In this document: in pieces, positions 8,616 to 20,157 of the stretch
How positions within the stretch are numbered: the stretch's first letter is position 1
How the letters are laid out: every line of letters starts with the position of its first letter
Assembly (NCBI GenBank): GCA_026418535.1
Contig: JAOABC010000005.1
Span: forward strand, 1 to 64,000
DNA: 64,000 nucleotides
Reading direction: 5' to 3'
Source of the DNA: Hydrogenothermaceae bacterium
Lineage (GTDB): Bacteria > Aquificota > Aquificia > Aquificales > Hydrogenothermaceae
The notes under the pieces: generated by a model
The model's input: the letters and a program-made list of their open reading frames with translations, nothing else
Told to the model about the DNA's origin: nothing
Databases searched by the model: none
Made by a program: the position numbers and the translations under genes

Positions 8616-9531
8616 GACTCTTAGCCTTCACAAAATTTAGGTTTCCTACAGATATCTCCATAAGGATGCCTTCTGAGAGGAGCTGGGATATACTCCTCTT
8701 TGTACACTCATCAAATAGATGTTCTATGTCTGAGTACGTGTATGCTCTATTTTTAAACGTGTGGATTATGTCATCCTTGTCTAAGTGGATCTTTGTTACA
8801 TCACCCCCATCCTTCCTAACCGCAACATTTACGTTTAGCCCCTCAAATAGTTTTGAAAGGTTGTACAGTCTTTGGTTGCTGACAGGCTTAACTCTATAAG
8901 CAGGTGGTCTATCTACAGTTGAGATATCAACCCTATCTGGTTGTATTCTACGACAAGCCTCTACAACTTTCTGTATAACCTCTTCTCTGTCATTTACATT
9001 TGCTACTACCAGTACTTCTAAAACTAGAGTTCCTCTATATTCTCTTCGGAAGGAAACCATACTTTCTATCAATTTCTCCACTTCTATACCCTTCAAGGGT
9101 CTATCTATCTTCTCAAAGGTTTTTTGGTCTGCTGCATCCAGAGATAGCTTAACTATATCAAACTTCTTCAGAGCCCCCCTAACGTTAACATTCCCTATCA
9201 TACTGCCGCTTGACAGTATAAGGGTCTTTGAACTACCCTTTATGGTATTCACTCTCTCTATCAGTTCTTCTAACCTTGAGTACAGAGTTGGTTCCCCGTT
9301 AGCTGTTATCGTTATCACATCTGGATAGCTGTTCTTTGACAACCAGTCAGATAGCTCTTTTACTATATCTTCCGGATCAGGCTCTAGCTCTATTCTGTTT
9401 GCAGGTTTTGCTCTCTCTAACTCACAGTATAAACAGTCAAAATTACAGCTCTTTTTATCTGGAGACAGATCTATACCTAAAGAAAGCCCAAATCTTCTTG
9501 ATATAACTGGTCCGAATACGTATCTGTACAT
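8605..9531 (-). CDS. Radical SAM protein (COG0731-like)
   Basis: A 308-residue radical S-adenosylmethionine enzyme. The iron-sulfur ligands are Cys29, Cys33 and Cys36 (C-x3-C-x2-C) in the segment SCNFDCLYCE, followed by a SAM-binding region with ITANGEPTLYSRLEELI. The N-terminal GPVISRRFGLSLGIDL pattern is typical of the COG0731 group of uncharacterised wybutosine-synthase-like radical SAM proteins. The C-terminal part (about 225-308) looks like a small winged-helix domain and has no extra Cys cluster. The gene is transcribed alone on the minus strand. Its specific reaction is unknown. Confidence 0.85.
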   Translation of the reverse strand: MYRYVFGPVISRRFGLSLGIDLSPDKKSCNFDCLYCELERAKPANRIELEPDPEDIVKELSDWLSKNSYPDVITITANGEPTLYSRLEELIERVNTIKGSSKTLILSSGSMIGNVNVRGALKKFDIVKLSLDAADQKTFEKIDRPLKGIEVEKLIESMVSFRREYRGTLVLEVLVVANVNDREEVIQKVVEACRRIQPDRVDISTVDRPPAYRVKPVSNQRLYNLSKLFEGLNVNVAVRKDGGDVTKIHLDKDDIIHTFKNRAYTYSDIEHLFDECTKRSISQLLSEGILMEISVGNLNFVKAKSLTS

Positions 9532-9603
9532 AGCTTAAATTTAACTCATACTATCTGATTTTTGTATGACAAATATGCCGTTATATAGATATCTTTTGAG
9601 AAA

Positions 9604-9617
9604 GGGGCTTAAGCCCC
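9604..9617 (-). terminator. Hairpin terminator candidate after the YdcH-like gene
   Basis: A perfect 14-base palindrome GGGGCTTAAGCCCC lies eight bases downstream of the minus-strand stop at 9625. On the minus strand it is followed by TTTCTC, a weak T-rich tail. It would separate the ahcY/YdcH transcript from the radical SAM gene. The poor T tract keeps confidence modest. Confidence 0.5.
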
Positions 9618-9624
9618 TAATAGA

Positions 9625-9846
9625 TCAGTGATTTTTCAATAGATCTTTTATCTTGAGTTCCATCATATCTTTTAGGTAGAGCTTTCTCCTCTTCATCCTC
9701 TCTTCTTCTGCTTCAAGCTCTGGGTCCGGAGGAAAGTGTTTCTCTAACTTCGAGATCTTCCACTCTAGGTCTTTGTGTTCCTCATACATGTGTCTAAACT
9801 CTTTGTCTTCTTCAAGAAGCTTTTTGATGGCTTCTTCTCTAGTCAT
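9625..9846 (-). CDS. DUF465/YdcH-family small coiled-coil protein
   Basis: A 73-residue, highly charged, almost entirely helical protein. The pattern EEHKDLEWKISKLEKHFPPDPELEAEE followed by KRRKLYLKDMMELKI is the two-helix hairpin of the DUF465/YdcH family (LxxEHxxLdxxI, then a loop, then KkxKLxLKDxi). The family is cytoplasmic and its role is not established. It lies 24 bases downstream of ahcY and is probably cotranscribed. The hairpin at 9604-9617 follows its stop. Confidence 0.85.
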   Translation of the reverse strand: MTREEAIKKLLEEDKEFRHMYEEHKDLEWKISKLEKHFPPDPELEAEEERMKRRKLYLKDMMELKIKDLLKNH

Positions 9847-9870
9847 GTCGACTCTCCTTTATGCTAGTTT

Positions 9871-12104
<2,234 letters not shown>

Positions 12105-12179
12105 TAGAGAATATTTTAACACTAAAGAGATGTGTTTTAAGGCTGGGTTTTCCACTACAATAATGTTATGGGAGAAGTT

Positions 12180-12801
12180 ATGGAAGTTTACAGGCTACTG
12201 TTGGACAAGTTTGGATATCAGGATTGGTGGCCTGTCCATCCTGGTCAGGATAGGGTCATAGAGATAAGTGTTGGAGCGGTCTTAACCCAGAATACCTCCT
12301 GGAAGAATGTAGAGAAGGCTCTGGAAAATCTTATCAGAAATCAAGCTATCTCCTTTCAAAAGATATTGGAATTACCTTTAGAGGACCTCCAAAACCTTAT
12401 CAGACCTGCAGGATTCTTCCAAAGAAAAGCTGTGGTTTTAAAAGAGTTAGCGGAACTTTTCCTTACAGAGGAAGAAATAGACAGAGAAAAGCTTTTAAGT
12501 ATAAAAGGAATAGGTAAAGAAACTGCAGACTCAATCCTTCCTGTACGCTTTGGATAAACCTTACTTTGTGATAGACAGCTACACAAAGAGACTTTTTTCG
12601 AGACTAGTATTTTGTGAAGAGAGTATATCTTACGATGATCTACAGCAGATTATGAAAAAAAACCTACCAGAAGACCTCCAGGTCTACAAAGAGTTCCACG
12701 CCCTAATAGTTCAGCAGTGTAAAGAGTACTGCAGGAAGAGACCCGTCTGTAAGGTATGCCCTCTGAAGAGCTACTGTACCTTTCCTAAAAATACTGAATA
12801 G
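12180..12801 (+). pseudogene. HhH-GPD DNA glycosylase (COG2231/endonuclease III-like) with an apparent frameshift
   Basis: Two overlapping reading frames make one base-excision glycosylase. Frame 1 (12180-12557) holds the HhH-GPD start with SVGAVLTQNTSW and the hairpin IKGIGKETADSI. Frame 2 resumes at 12541 with LYALDKPYFVIDSYTKRL and ends in the Fe-S motif C-x5-C-x2-C-x5-C near the C-terminus. One extra base at about 12538-12541 (CTTCCTG where CTTCTG would keep frame) breaks the gene. The catalytic Asp is kept in VIDSYT. The Lys of bifunctional Nth (GVGRKT) is Glu here (GIGKET), as expected for a monofunctional glycosylase. I prefer the ATG at 12180, which has GGGAG upstream, over 12168. Sequencing error, real inactivation or recoding cannot be told apart here. 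Confidence 0.85.
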
Positions 12802-12835
12802 ATTCAGCAACCTTAACAGGAAGTAGTTTTTTATA

Positions 12836-13606
12836 TTAAAGATGTCTTCGGACAATATCAAAGAGCACACTGTATACATTTTCTCCCCCTGCTATCACAT
12901 TTCCGGAGGACAGGTCTTTCTTTCCCTGGAAGTCCGTAAACTTCCCCCCAGCCTCTTCTACTAAAAGAGTCCCTGCAGCTATATCCCAGACAGAGAGCTT
13001 CATCTCAAAAAAGCCATCAAATACACCCTCAGCAACCATAGCAAGATCTATAGCTGCAGCTCCTGGCCTTCTAACCCCAGAGAAAGTTATAAAAGCATCT
13101 CTCAACATAGCCATATAACTATCTAGCTCTTCTGTATCTCTGAAAGGAAATCCGGTAGCAACAACCGCATTCCCAACAGGCCTACTAGAAACCCTTACTC
13201 TTTGACCATTAAGGTAAGAGCCTCCGCCCCTTTCAGCGTAGTACAGCTTATCAAGCATCGGGACGTATATAGCTCCCACGAGACATTCCTCTTCTCTCTG
13301 GAGAGCTACAGATACAGCAAAGATCTCAAATCCAGATATATAGTTCTTAGTTCCGTCTAAGGGGTCTACTATCCAGACGAACTCACTACTCCCAAACCTA
13401 CCTTCTTCTTCCCCCAAGAAAGAGTGGTCTGGGTAAACTGATAGGATGTAGTTCTTTATTCTCTCCTCAGAGAGTCTATCTACATAGGTAACGAAGTCTC
13501 GGACTCCCTTTGACTCTACATCTGCAGTTTTTATCTTCTTAAAGTTCTCTTTTAGGATACTTCCACCTATTATAGCTGCCTCTTTTGCCACCTGTAAAAA
13601 ACTCAA
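12836..13606 (-). CDS. suhB: Inositol monophosphatase family protein (SuhB/IMPase-like)
   Basis: A Mg-dependent sugar or inositol phosphate phosphatase of 256 residues. The metal-site motifs are FLGEEEG (about residues 61-67), WIVDPLDGTKNYISGF (about 73-88) and the C-terminal WDIAAGTLLVEEAGG. Starting at the TTG at 13606 puts an AGAGG ribosome site, within the end of pgk, at good spacing and leaves one base between the genes. Substrate could be inositol-1-phosphate, fructose-1,6-bisphosphate or NADP, since thermophile members are often multi-substrate. The link to pgk hints at carbon metabolism, but that is inference. Confidence 0.9.
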   Translation of the reverse strand: MSFLQVAKEAAIIGGSILKENFKKIKTADVESKGVRDFVTYVDRLSEERIKNYILSVYPDHSFLGEEEGRFGSSEFVWIVDPLDGTKNYISGFEIFAVSVALQREEECLVGAIYVPMLDKLYYAERGGGSYLNGQRVRVSSRPVGNAVVATGFPFRDTEELDSYMAMLRDAFITFSGVRRPGAAAIDLAMVAEGVFDGFFEMKLSVWDIAAGTLLVEEAGGKFTDFQGKKDLSSGNVIAGGENVYSVLFDIVRRHL

Positions 13607-13607
13607 A

Positions 13608-14807
13608 CTAAACCTCTTTAGTAGTGATAGCTTGGAGACAAGGAAGCTGTTTACCCTCTAACAGTTCTAAGAAAGCTCCACCACCAGTTGAAAGATAGCT
13701 TATCCTGTCCACAACACCAGCCTTATGGATAGCATAGTCTGTATCCCCACCTCCAGCAATTGACAGAGCAGGACTGTCTGCAATTGCATGGGCAAGCTCA
13801 AAAGTTCCCATCTTGAACTTATCTATCTCAAACACCCCCATAGGTCCATTCCAAACTACAGTCTGGGCGTCCTTTATAACTTCTTTAATCAGAACCACAG
13901 AGGCATGTCCTATATCAAGTCCAAGCCAACCATCCGGTATCTCTTGATAAGGCACTTCTATAACAGGGGTCTGGTCAGAAACAGCCTTACCACATATGAA
14001 ATCAACTGGTAAGTAGAACTTAACACCCTTTCTCTTAGACTTATCAATTATCTCAAGAGCTTTATCTAGCATCTCATCTTCAACGAGTGAAGAACCTACT
14101 TTATAACCTTGAGCCTTCAGGAAGGTAAAGGCCATAGCTCCACCTATGAATATCTTGTCGACCTTATCTAACAAGAACTCTATTACACCGAGCTTAGAAG
14201 AGACTTTAGACCCTCCCAAAAAGGCAACCACTGGTCTCTGGGGATTTAGTAGGGCCTTTCCAAAGTAGTCTAATTCTCTTTCCAATAAAAATCCCATAAC
14301 AACAGGTTTAACAAATTCCTTTATTCCATAAACAGAAGCATGCTTTCTATGACAGGTTCCAAAGGCATCTACCACATACACATCAGCAAGCTTTGCCAAA
14401 TTCTCTGTAAACTTAGGATCGTTAGACTCCTCTTCTTTATGGAATCTCAAGTTCTCAAGGAGTATTATATCTCCGGGCCTTGCTTTTGATACAGACTCTT
14501 CTACAAAAGAACCTACACAATCTGGTAAAAACTCAACCTCTTTCCCTATCAACCTCTCCAGTCTTTTTGCAACAGGATACAGAGAATACTTTGGCTCTGG
14601 TTTTCCTTTTGGTCTTCCAAGATGAGACGCCAACACTATAGTAGCACCTTGGTCTAACAGATAGTTTACTGTAGGGATAGTTTCCCGTATCCTAACGTCA
14701 TCCTCTATGTTACCGTGATCATCAAGAGGAACGTTATAGTCAACCCTAACAAAAACCTTCTTACCTTTAACATCCACATCCTTTAGAGTTATGTAGTTGT
14801 TAAACAT
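13608..14807 (-). CDS. pgk: Phosphoglycerate kinase
   Basis: Interconverts 1,3-bisphosphoglycerate and 3-phosphoglycerate with ADP/ATP, acting in gluconeogenesis for an autotroph. At 399 residues it is the normal bacterial monofunctional size. The N-terminal substrate motif KVFVRVDYNVPLDD is followed by the basic-patch ASHLGRPKGKPEPKYSL, VVDAFGTCHRKHAS, the hinge LGGSKVSSKLGVI, a WNGPMGVFEIDKF nucleotide-loop segment and the C-terminal SIAGGGDTDYAIHKAG and STGGGAFLELLEG. It overlaps nothing and is followed closely by the phosphatase gene. Confidence 0.97.
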   Translation of the reverse strand: MFNNYITLKDVDVKGKKVFVRVDYNVPLDDHGNIEDDVRIRETIPTVNYLLDQGATIVLASHLGRPKGKPEPKYSLYPVAKRLERLIGKEVEFLPDCVGSFVEESVSKARPGDIILLENLRFHKEEESNDPKFTENLAKLADVYVVDAFGTCHRKHASVYGIKEFVKPVVMGFLLERELDYFGKALLNPQRPVVAFLGGSKVSSKLGVIEFLLDKVDKIFIGGAMAFTFLKAQGYKVGSSLVEDEMLDKALEIIDKSKRKGVKFYLPVDFICGKAVSDQTPVIEVPYQEIPDGWLGLDIGHASVVLIKEVIKDAQTVVWNGPMGVFEIDKFKMGTFELAHAIADSPALSIAGGGDTDYAIHKAGVVDRISYLSTGGGAFLELLEGKQLPCLQAITTKEV

Positions 14808-14821
14808 AACTTCCCCCTTGT

Positions 14822-15169
14822 TTAGATGTCTTCTTCGTTTTCTCCTTCTATAGAGTCAAAGAGATTTAGACCTTCTATTTCAGTTCCTTTTATCTTTAGA
14901 GCAGTTTCCCTTAAAAGCTCAAGGTAAACAGATATCTCTTTATAGGCATCTAACATGGCAGAGAGCTTTATGATCTGTTCTGGAGGTAGTTTACCTTCAT
15001 AAGTCTTTATTGCTTTTTTTATAGCTGCTTTCGTTATAACTATTTCTCCTGCCTTCTTCTGCCACTCACTCCAAAACTCGTTAGTAGCAAGAGGACTCTT
15101 TACTATGAACCTCTCCAGATTGGTGATCTCTTGAGCCAGAAGCATCTGAAAATCTGTTAAGTTTTCCAT
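14822..15169 (-). CDS. Conserved-looking hypothetical protein, mostly helical
   Basis: A 115-residue soluble protein with no signal peptide or membrane helix. It is rich in Lys, Glu and Leu, predicted largely alpha-helical, and has an acidic C-terminal tail ending EGENEEDI. I recognise no domain. It lies 17 bases after guaB and 14 bases before pgk on the same strand, so it is almost certainly cotranscribed with both. Codon usage matches the neighbours, supporting a real gene. Confidence 0.7.
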   Translation of the reverse strand: MENLTDFQMLLAQEITNLERFIVKSPLATNEFWSEWQKKAGEIVITKAAIKKAIKTYEGKLPPEQIIKLSAMLDAYKEISVYLELLRETALKIKGTEIEGLNLFDSIEGENEEDI

Positions 15170-15186
15170 ATTTATTACCTCTAAAA

Positions 15187-16822
<1,636 letters not shown>

Positions 16823-18052
16823 TTGGCAAAGGTTAGGGCTTTAAAGTGTAAAGAATGTGGAGCTGAGTATAAAGTTGAACCGCTTCACGTCTGTGAGTTC
16901 TGCTTTGGTCCCCTTGAGATAGTTTACGACTACGAAGAGATAAAGAAGAATATATCCAGAGAGAAGATAGAGAAAGGCCCTAAGAGTCTGTGGAGGTATG
17001 TAGACTTACTACCTGTTGAAAATCCAACTGTAGGTCTATCTGCTGGATTTACCCCTCTAACAAAGGCAGAGAACTTAGGAAAACTCCTTGGACTGAATAA
17101 TCTCTACATAAAAGATGACTCTGTAAATCACCCTACTCTCTCCTTCAAAGACAGGGTTGTTGCAGTTGCCCTCTCAAAGGCAAAAGAGTTTGGTTTTGAC
17201 ACAGCAGCATGCGCATCAACAGGAAATCTTGCTAACTCTGTAGCAGCCCATGCAGCATCTGCAAGTATGAAATGTTATGTATTCATTCCTTCCAACCTAG
17301 AGACTAACAAGATAATAGGTAGTCTTGTGTTTAACCCTACAGTTGTAGCAGTTGACGGAAACTACGATGATGTAAACAGACTCTCTTCAGAGATCGCAAA
17401 CGAGTTTGGTTGGGCTTTTGTAAATATAAACGTCAGACCATTTTATTCAGAAGGTTCAAAAACATTAGCTTATGAAGTTGCAGAGCAACTTGGATGGAGA
17501 ATTCCGGATGTGGTAGTAGCTCCCCTTGCATCTGGTTCTCTATACACCAAAATATGGAAAGGGTTTAACGAGTTAAGAGAGGTTGGTCTTGTGGATAGAA
17601 ACCTTCCAAGGATGTTAGGGGCTCAGGCTGAAGGTTGTAGTCCAATCTACCAAGCATTTAAAGAGGGTAGAGACTTTATAAAACCGGTAAAACCAAACAC
17701 AATAGCAAAATCAATAGCTATAGGAAACCCAGCAGATGGTCCTTATGCAGTAAAAGTAGCCAAAGAAAGTAGGGGAGACATACAGATAGCCACAGATGAA
17801 GAAGTTATAGAAGGTATAAAGCTACTTGCAAAAACAGAGGGCATATTTACAGAAACAGCAGGTGGAACTACCATAGCTGTCCTTAAGAAGTTCGTAGAAG
17901 CCGGATTGATAGGAAAAGATGAAGTGGTAGTAGCTTACATAACAGGAAATGGTTATAAAACTATGGAAGTTTTAGAAGGAAAGTTAAATAAACTTATCCA
18001 TATAAAACCATCTTTAATAGAGTTCAAACAGAAAGTTACAGGCAAGAAGTAA
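16823..18052 (+). CDS. thrC: Threonine synthase (or PLP beta-replacement homologue)
   Basis: A 409-residue fold-type II PLP enzyme. Residues 8-30 form a zinc-ribbon with CKECGAEY and CEFCFGPLEI. The PLP Lys lies in the sequence LSFKDRV near residue 110. ASTGNLANSVAAHAA and the C-terminal TAGGTTIAVLKKF complete the threonine synthase pattern. Start is TTG at 16823 with GGAGG six bases upstream; a nearby GTG at 16818 is out of frame. Usual role: O-phosphohomoserine to threonine. Because it is followed within 35 bases by a CysO-like sulfur carrier, a role in sulfur amino acid formation from a protein thiocarboxylate is a reasonable alternative. That is inference from context. Confidence 0.9.
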   Translation: MAKVRALKCKECGAEYKVEPLHVCEFCFGPLEIVYDYEEIKKNISREKIEKGPKSLWRYVDLLPVENPTVGLSAGFTPLTKAENLGKLLGLNNLYIKDDSVNHPTLSFKDRVVAVALSKAKEFGFDTAACASTGNLANSVAAHAASASMKCYVFIPSNLETNKIIGSLVFNPTVVAVDGNYDDVNRLSSEIANEFGWAFVNINVRPFYSEGSKTLAYEVAEQLGWRIPDVVVAPLASGSLYTKIWKGFNELREVGLVDRNLPRMLGAQAEGCSPIYQAFKEGRDFIKPVKPNTIAKSIAIGNPADGPYAVKVAKESRGDIQIATDEEVIEGIKLLAKTEGIFTETAGGTTIAVLKKFVEAGLIGKDEVVVAYITGNGYKTMEVLEGKLNKLIHIKPSLIEFKQKVTGKK

Positions 18053-18084
18053 TCAAAACTAAACTTAAAATAAGGAGGTTTCAC

Positions 18085-18366
18085 ATGGCTATAACTGTAA
18101 GGATACCAACAGCTTTAAGAAGGATAACACAAGGTCAAGGAGAAGTAACTGTTGAAGCTTCTACCATAGGAGAGTTAATCGATGCTTTAGAAAGAGAATT
18201 TCCCGGAATGAAAGACAGACTTACGGATGAGAGTGGAGAGATAAGGAAGTTTGTAAATTTCTTCGTAAATGATGAGGATATAAGATTCTTACAAGGTAAA
18301 GATACATCAATAAAAGACGGAGATACAGTTGCAATAATACCAGCAATAGCAGGTGGAAGAGGTTAG
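18085..18366 (+). CDS. CysO/MoaD/ThiS-family sulfur carrier protein with C-terminal GGRG
   Basis: A 93-residue beta-grasp protein. The strings KFVNFFVNDEDIRFLQG and IKDGDTVAIIPAIAGG closely resemble Mycobacterium CysO, the thiocarboxylate donor for cysteine synthesis, more than MoaD or ThiS as I recall those sequences. CysO ends at Gly-Gly, whereas this protein has two further residues, Arg-Gly. Either the tail must be trimmed before activation, as for QbsE or HcyS carriers that need a JAMM protease, or the final Gly itself is used. It lies between thrC and a NIL-domain gene, four bases from the latter. Good GGAGG ribosome site upstream. No E1-like activase or JAMM protease is in the window. 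Confidence 0.85.
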   Translation: MAITVRIPTALRRITQGQGEVTVEASTIGELIDALEREFPGMKDRLTDESGEIRKFVNFFVNDEDIRFLQGKDTSIKDGDTVAIIPAIAGGRG

Positions 18367-18369
18367 ACT

Positions 18370-18612
18370 ATGAATGCCATGAAATTAAAACTCATATATC
18401 CTCAAGAGAAGATAAAAGAGCCTATTTTGAGCAAACTTTGCAAAAGTTTTGAAGTAGATATAAATATCCGGAAGGCAAACGTTCAAGAGAAGGTTGGGTG
18501 GTTAGAGCTTGAGCTAACTGGTAAAGAAGAAGAGATAGAGAAAGCTATCCAGTGGCTATCCCAGCAAGGAATTGATGTATCACCCATAGAAGGACAGGTT
18601 TTTGTAGAGTGA
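18370..18612 (+). CDS. NIL-domain protein
   Basis: An 80-residue ferredoxin-fold (ACT-like) protein matching the NIL domain: MKLKLIYPQEKIKEPILSKL, INIRKANV and WLELELTGKEEEIEKAIQWLSQQGIDVSPI. NIL domains are found at the C-terminus of methionine ABC transporters (MetN) as ligand sensors and as stand-alone or ferredoxin-fused proteins in sulfur amino acid gene clusters of anaerobes. The stand-alone form next to a CysO-like carrier and ThrC supports a sulfur-assimilation operon. The stop overlaps the GTG start of the next gene by four bases. An internal Met at 18379 could also start the protein. Confidence 0.85.
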   Translation: MNAMKLKLIYPQEKIKEPILSKLCKSFEVDINIRKANVQEKVGWLELELTGKEEEIEKAIQWLSQQGIDVSPIEGQVFVE

Positions 18613-19535
18613 AGGGAAAAAAGATTGCTATAGTTGACATAGGGACATACTCAACCCGGATGCTGATAGTTGCTATTCATCCGGACAACTTCTTCCAAGA
18701 GATTTTTTCTATAGGCAGGATAACATCCCTTGGAAGAAATTTGAAGCAGACTGGAATGCTCCAGAAAGACGCCATGGAAGAGACCATCTCTACTCTGAGA
18801 GAATACTCTATGCTGGCCAGGGAGTATCAAGTCAGCAAGATAGTAGCGGTTGCAACTCAGGCTTGTAGAGAAGCAAAGAACGCAGACGAATTTCTAGAAA
18901 AGGTAAAACATCTTGGGATAGACGTTAGGGTGATTTCTGGAGAAGAGGAGGCAAGACTATCCTTCTTTGCCACAGCAAGAGCCTTAGAAATCCAAGACAG
19001 ATTTGTAGTGATAGACCAAGGTGGTGGTAGTACAGAGTTTGCCTACGGTAAAAGTCCAAACTTGATAAAGGGTGTATCCTTCCCCTTTGGAATAGTCAAC
19101 CTAACGGAGAATTTCATAAGATCAGACCCACCAGCTCGAGAAGAGATCCTAAGCCTTAAGGAGTATATAAAAGAGCAGATATCAAAGGTATATCCAATTA
19201 TGAAGGACAACAGTCAGTTGGTAGGTTTAGGCGGGACCATAACAACTGTGGTAGCATTGGAAAAGCAGCTCTTTCCTTATAACTCAAAGAAAGTTCATGG
19301 TTCAGTTTTAACTTATGATACTATAACAAAGTGGTTAAACAGACTCTCCTCCATGACAGTAAATCAAAGAAAAGCTATACCGATGATAGAGGACAGAAGA
19401 GCAGAAGCTATAATTTCCGGAATAGTTATATTTCAGACTGCTTTGGAAGTATTCAAAAAAGACTTGATAAGAGTATCAGAATGGGGAATAAGACATGGTA
19501 TACTGCTCTCCCTGTTAGAAAATAGAGGGATTTAA
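18609..19535 (+). CDS. Ppx/GppA-family phosphatase
   Basis: A 308-residue ASKHA-fold enzyme of the exopolyphosphatase/guanosine pentaphosphatase family. Seen are the phosphate-1 motif VDIGTYSTRMLIV near the N-terminus, EEEARLSF, the phosphate-2 motif DQGGGSTEF and GLGGTITT. It lacks the C-terminal HD domain of the long E. coli enzymes, matching the short form. In Aquifex the short form has been crystallised as a Ppx/GppA enzyme. Start is GTG within a GTGA overlap with the NIL gene. Whether it hydrolyses polyphosphate, pppGpp or both is unknown. Confidence 0.9.
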   Translation: MKGKKIAIVDIGTYSTRMLIVAIHPDNFFQEIFSIGRITSLGRNLKQTGMLQKDAMEETISTLREYSMLAREYQVSKIVAVATQACREAKNADEFLEKVKHLGIDVRVISGEEEARLSFFATARALEIQDRFVVIDQGGGSTEFAYGKSPNLIKGVSFPFGIVNLTENFIRSDPPAREEILSLKEYIKEQISKVYPIMKDNSQLVGLGGTITTVVALEKQLFPYNSKKVHGSVLTYDTITKWLNRLSSMTVNQRKAIPMIEDRRAEAIISGIVIFQTALEVFKKDLIRVSEWGIRHGILLSLLENRGI

Positions 19536-19548
19536 TCCGGAGACAGGA

Positions 19549-20157
19549 TTGGAGATAATAGAGGTAGTCCTACACTTAGATAAGTATCTATCAAACCTAA
19601 TATCAGGGTATGGTAACTTAGTATACTTCATACTTTTCATGATAATTTTCTCAGAGACAGGGTTTGTGGTTACTCCATTCTTACCTGGAGACTCTCTACT
19701 ATTTGTCCTTGGAAGTTTTGCAGGGACTGATACCCTAAATATACTAATCCTCTATCCTCTACTCCTTACAGCTTCTATACTTGGAAATACGGTAAACTAC
19801 TTCATAGGTCTGAAATTTGGAAGGAAGATAATCCAGCATACGAACATCATAAAAGAGGACTACATAATTCAAACAGAGAAGTTCTTTGCAAAGCACGGAA
19901 GCAAGGCTGTTATCCTGTCAAGGTTTTTACCTTTCTTTAGGACTTTTGTCCCTTTCTTTGCAGGCCTTGGAAAAATGGATACAGCTAAATTCATGTTCTA
20001 CAACATCTTAGGAGGCTTCCTCTGGATAACATCCTTCATATTAGCCGGATACTTCTTTGGAAACATCCCAATTGTAAAGGAAAACTTTACACTCTTTATA
20101 TACCTGATAATAGCTCTTACAGTTCTACCGGTTGTGTATAAAAGCATAAAGGGATGA
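19549..20157 (+). CDS. DedA family inner-membrane protein (second copy)
   Basis: A 202-residue polytopic protein of the DedA family, closer to the E. coli DedA/YghB type than the gene at 4260. It has GFVVTPFLPGDSLLFVLGSFAG, then GNTVNYFIGLKFG, KTFFAKHGSK-like loop text and the signature SRFLPFFRTFVPFFAGLGKM. The acidic and basic residues of this signature are typical of proton-coupled lipid flippases. The start is TTG at 19549, three bases after a partial AGGA ribosome site. Its stop overlaps the ATG of comEC (ATGA), indicating coupling. Confidence 0.88.
   Translation: MEIIEVVLHLDKYLSNLISGYGNLVYFILFMIIFSETGFVVTPFLPGDSLLFVLGSFAGTDTLNILILYPLLLTASILGNTVNYFIGLKFGRKIIQHTNIIKEDYIIQTEKFFAKHGSKAVILSRFLPFFRTFVPFFAGLGKMDTAKFMFYNILGGFLWITSFILAGYFFGNIPIVKENFTLFIYLIIALTVLPVVYKSIKG

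Noticed and set aside
12356-12586. Antisense reading frame over the glycosylase gene
   Set aside because: Shadow of the sense coding frames with no ribosome site or recognisable domain.
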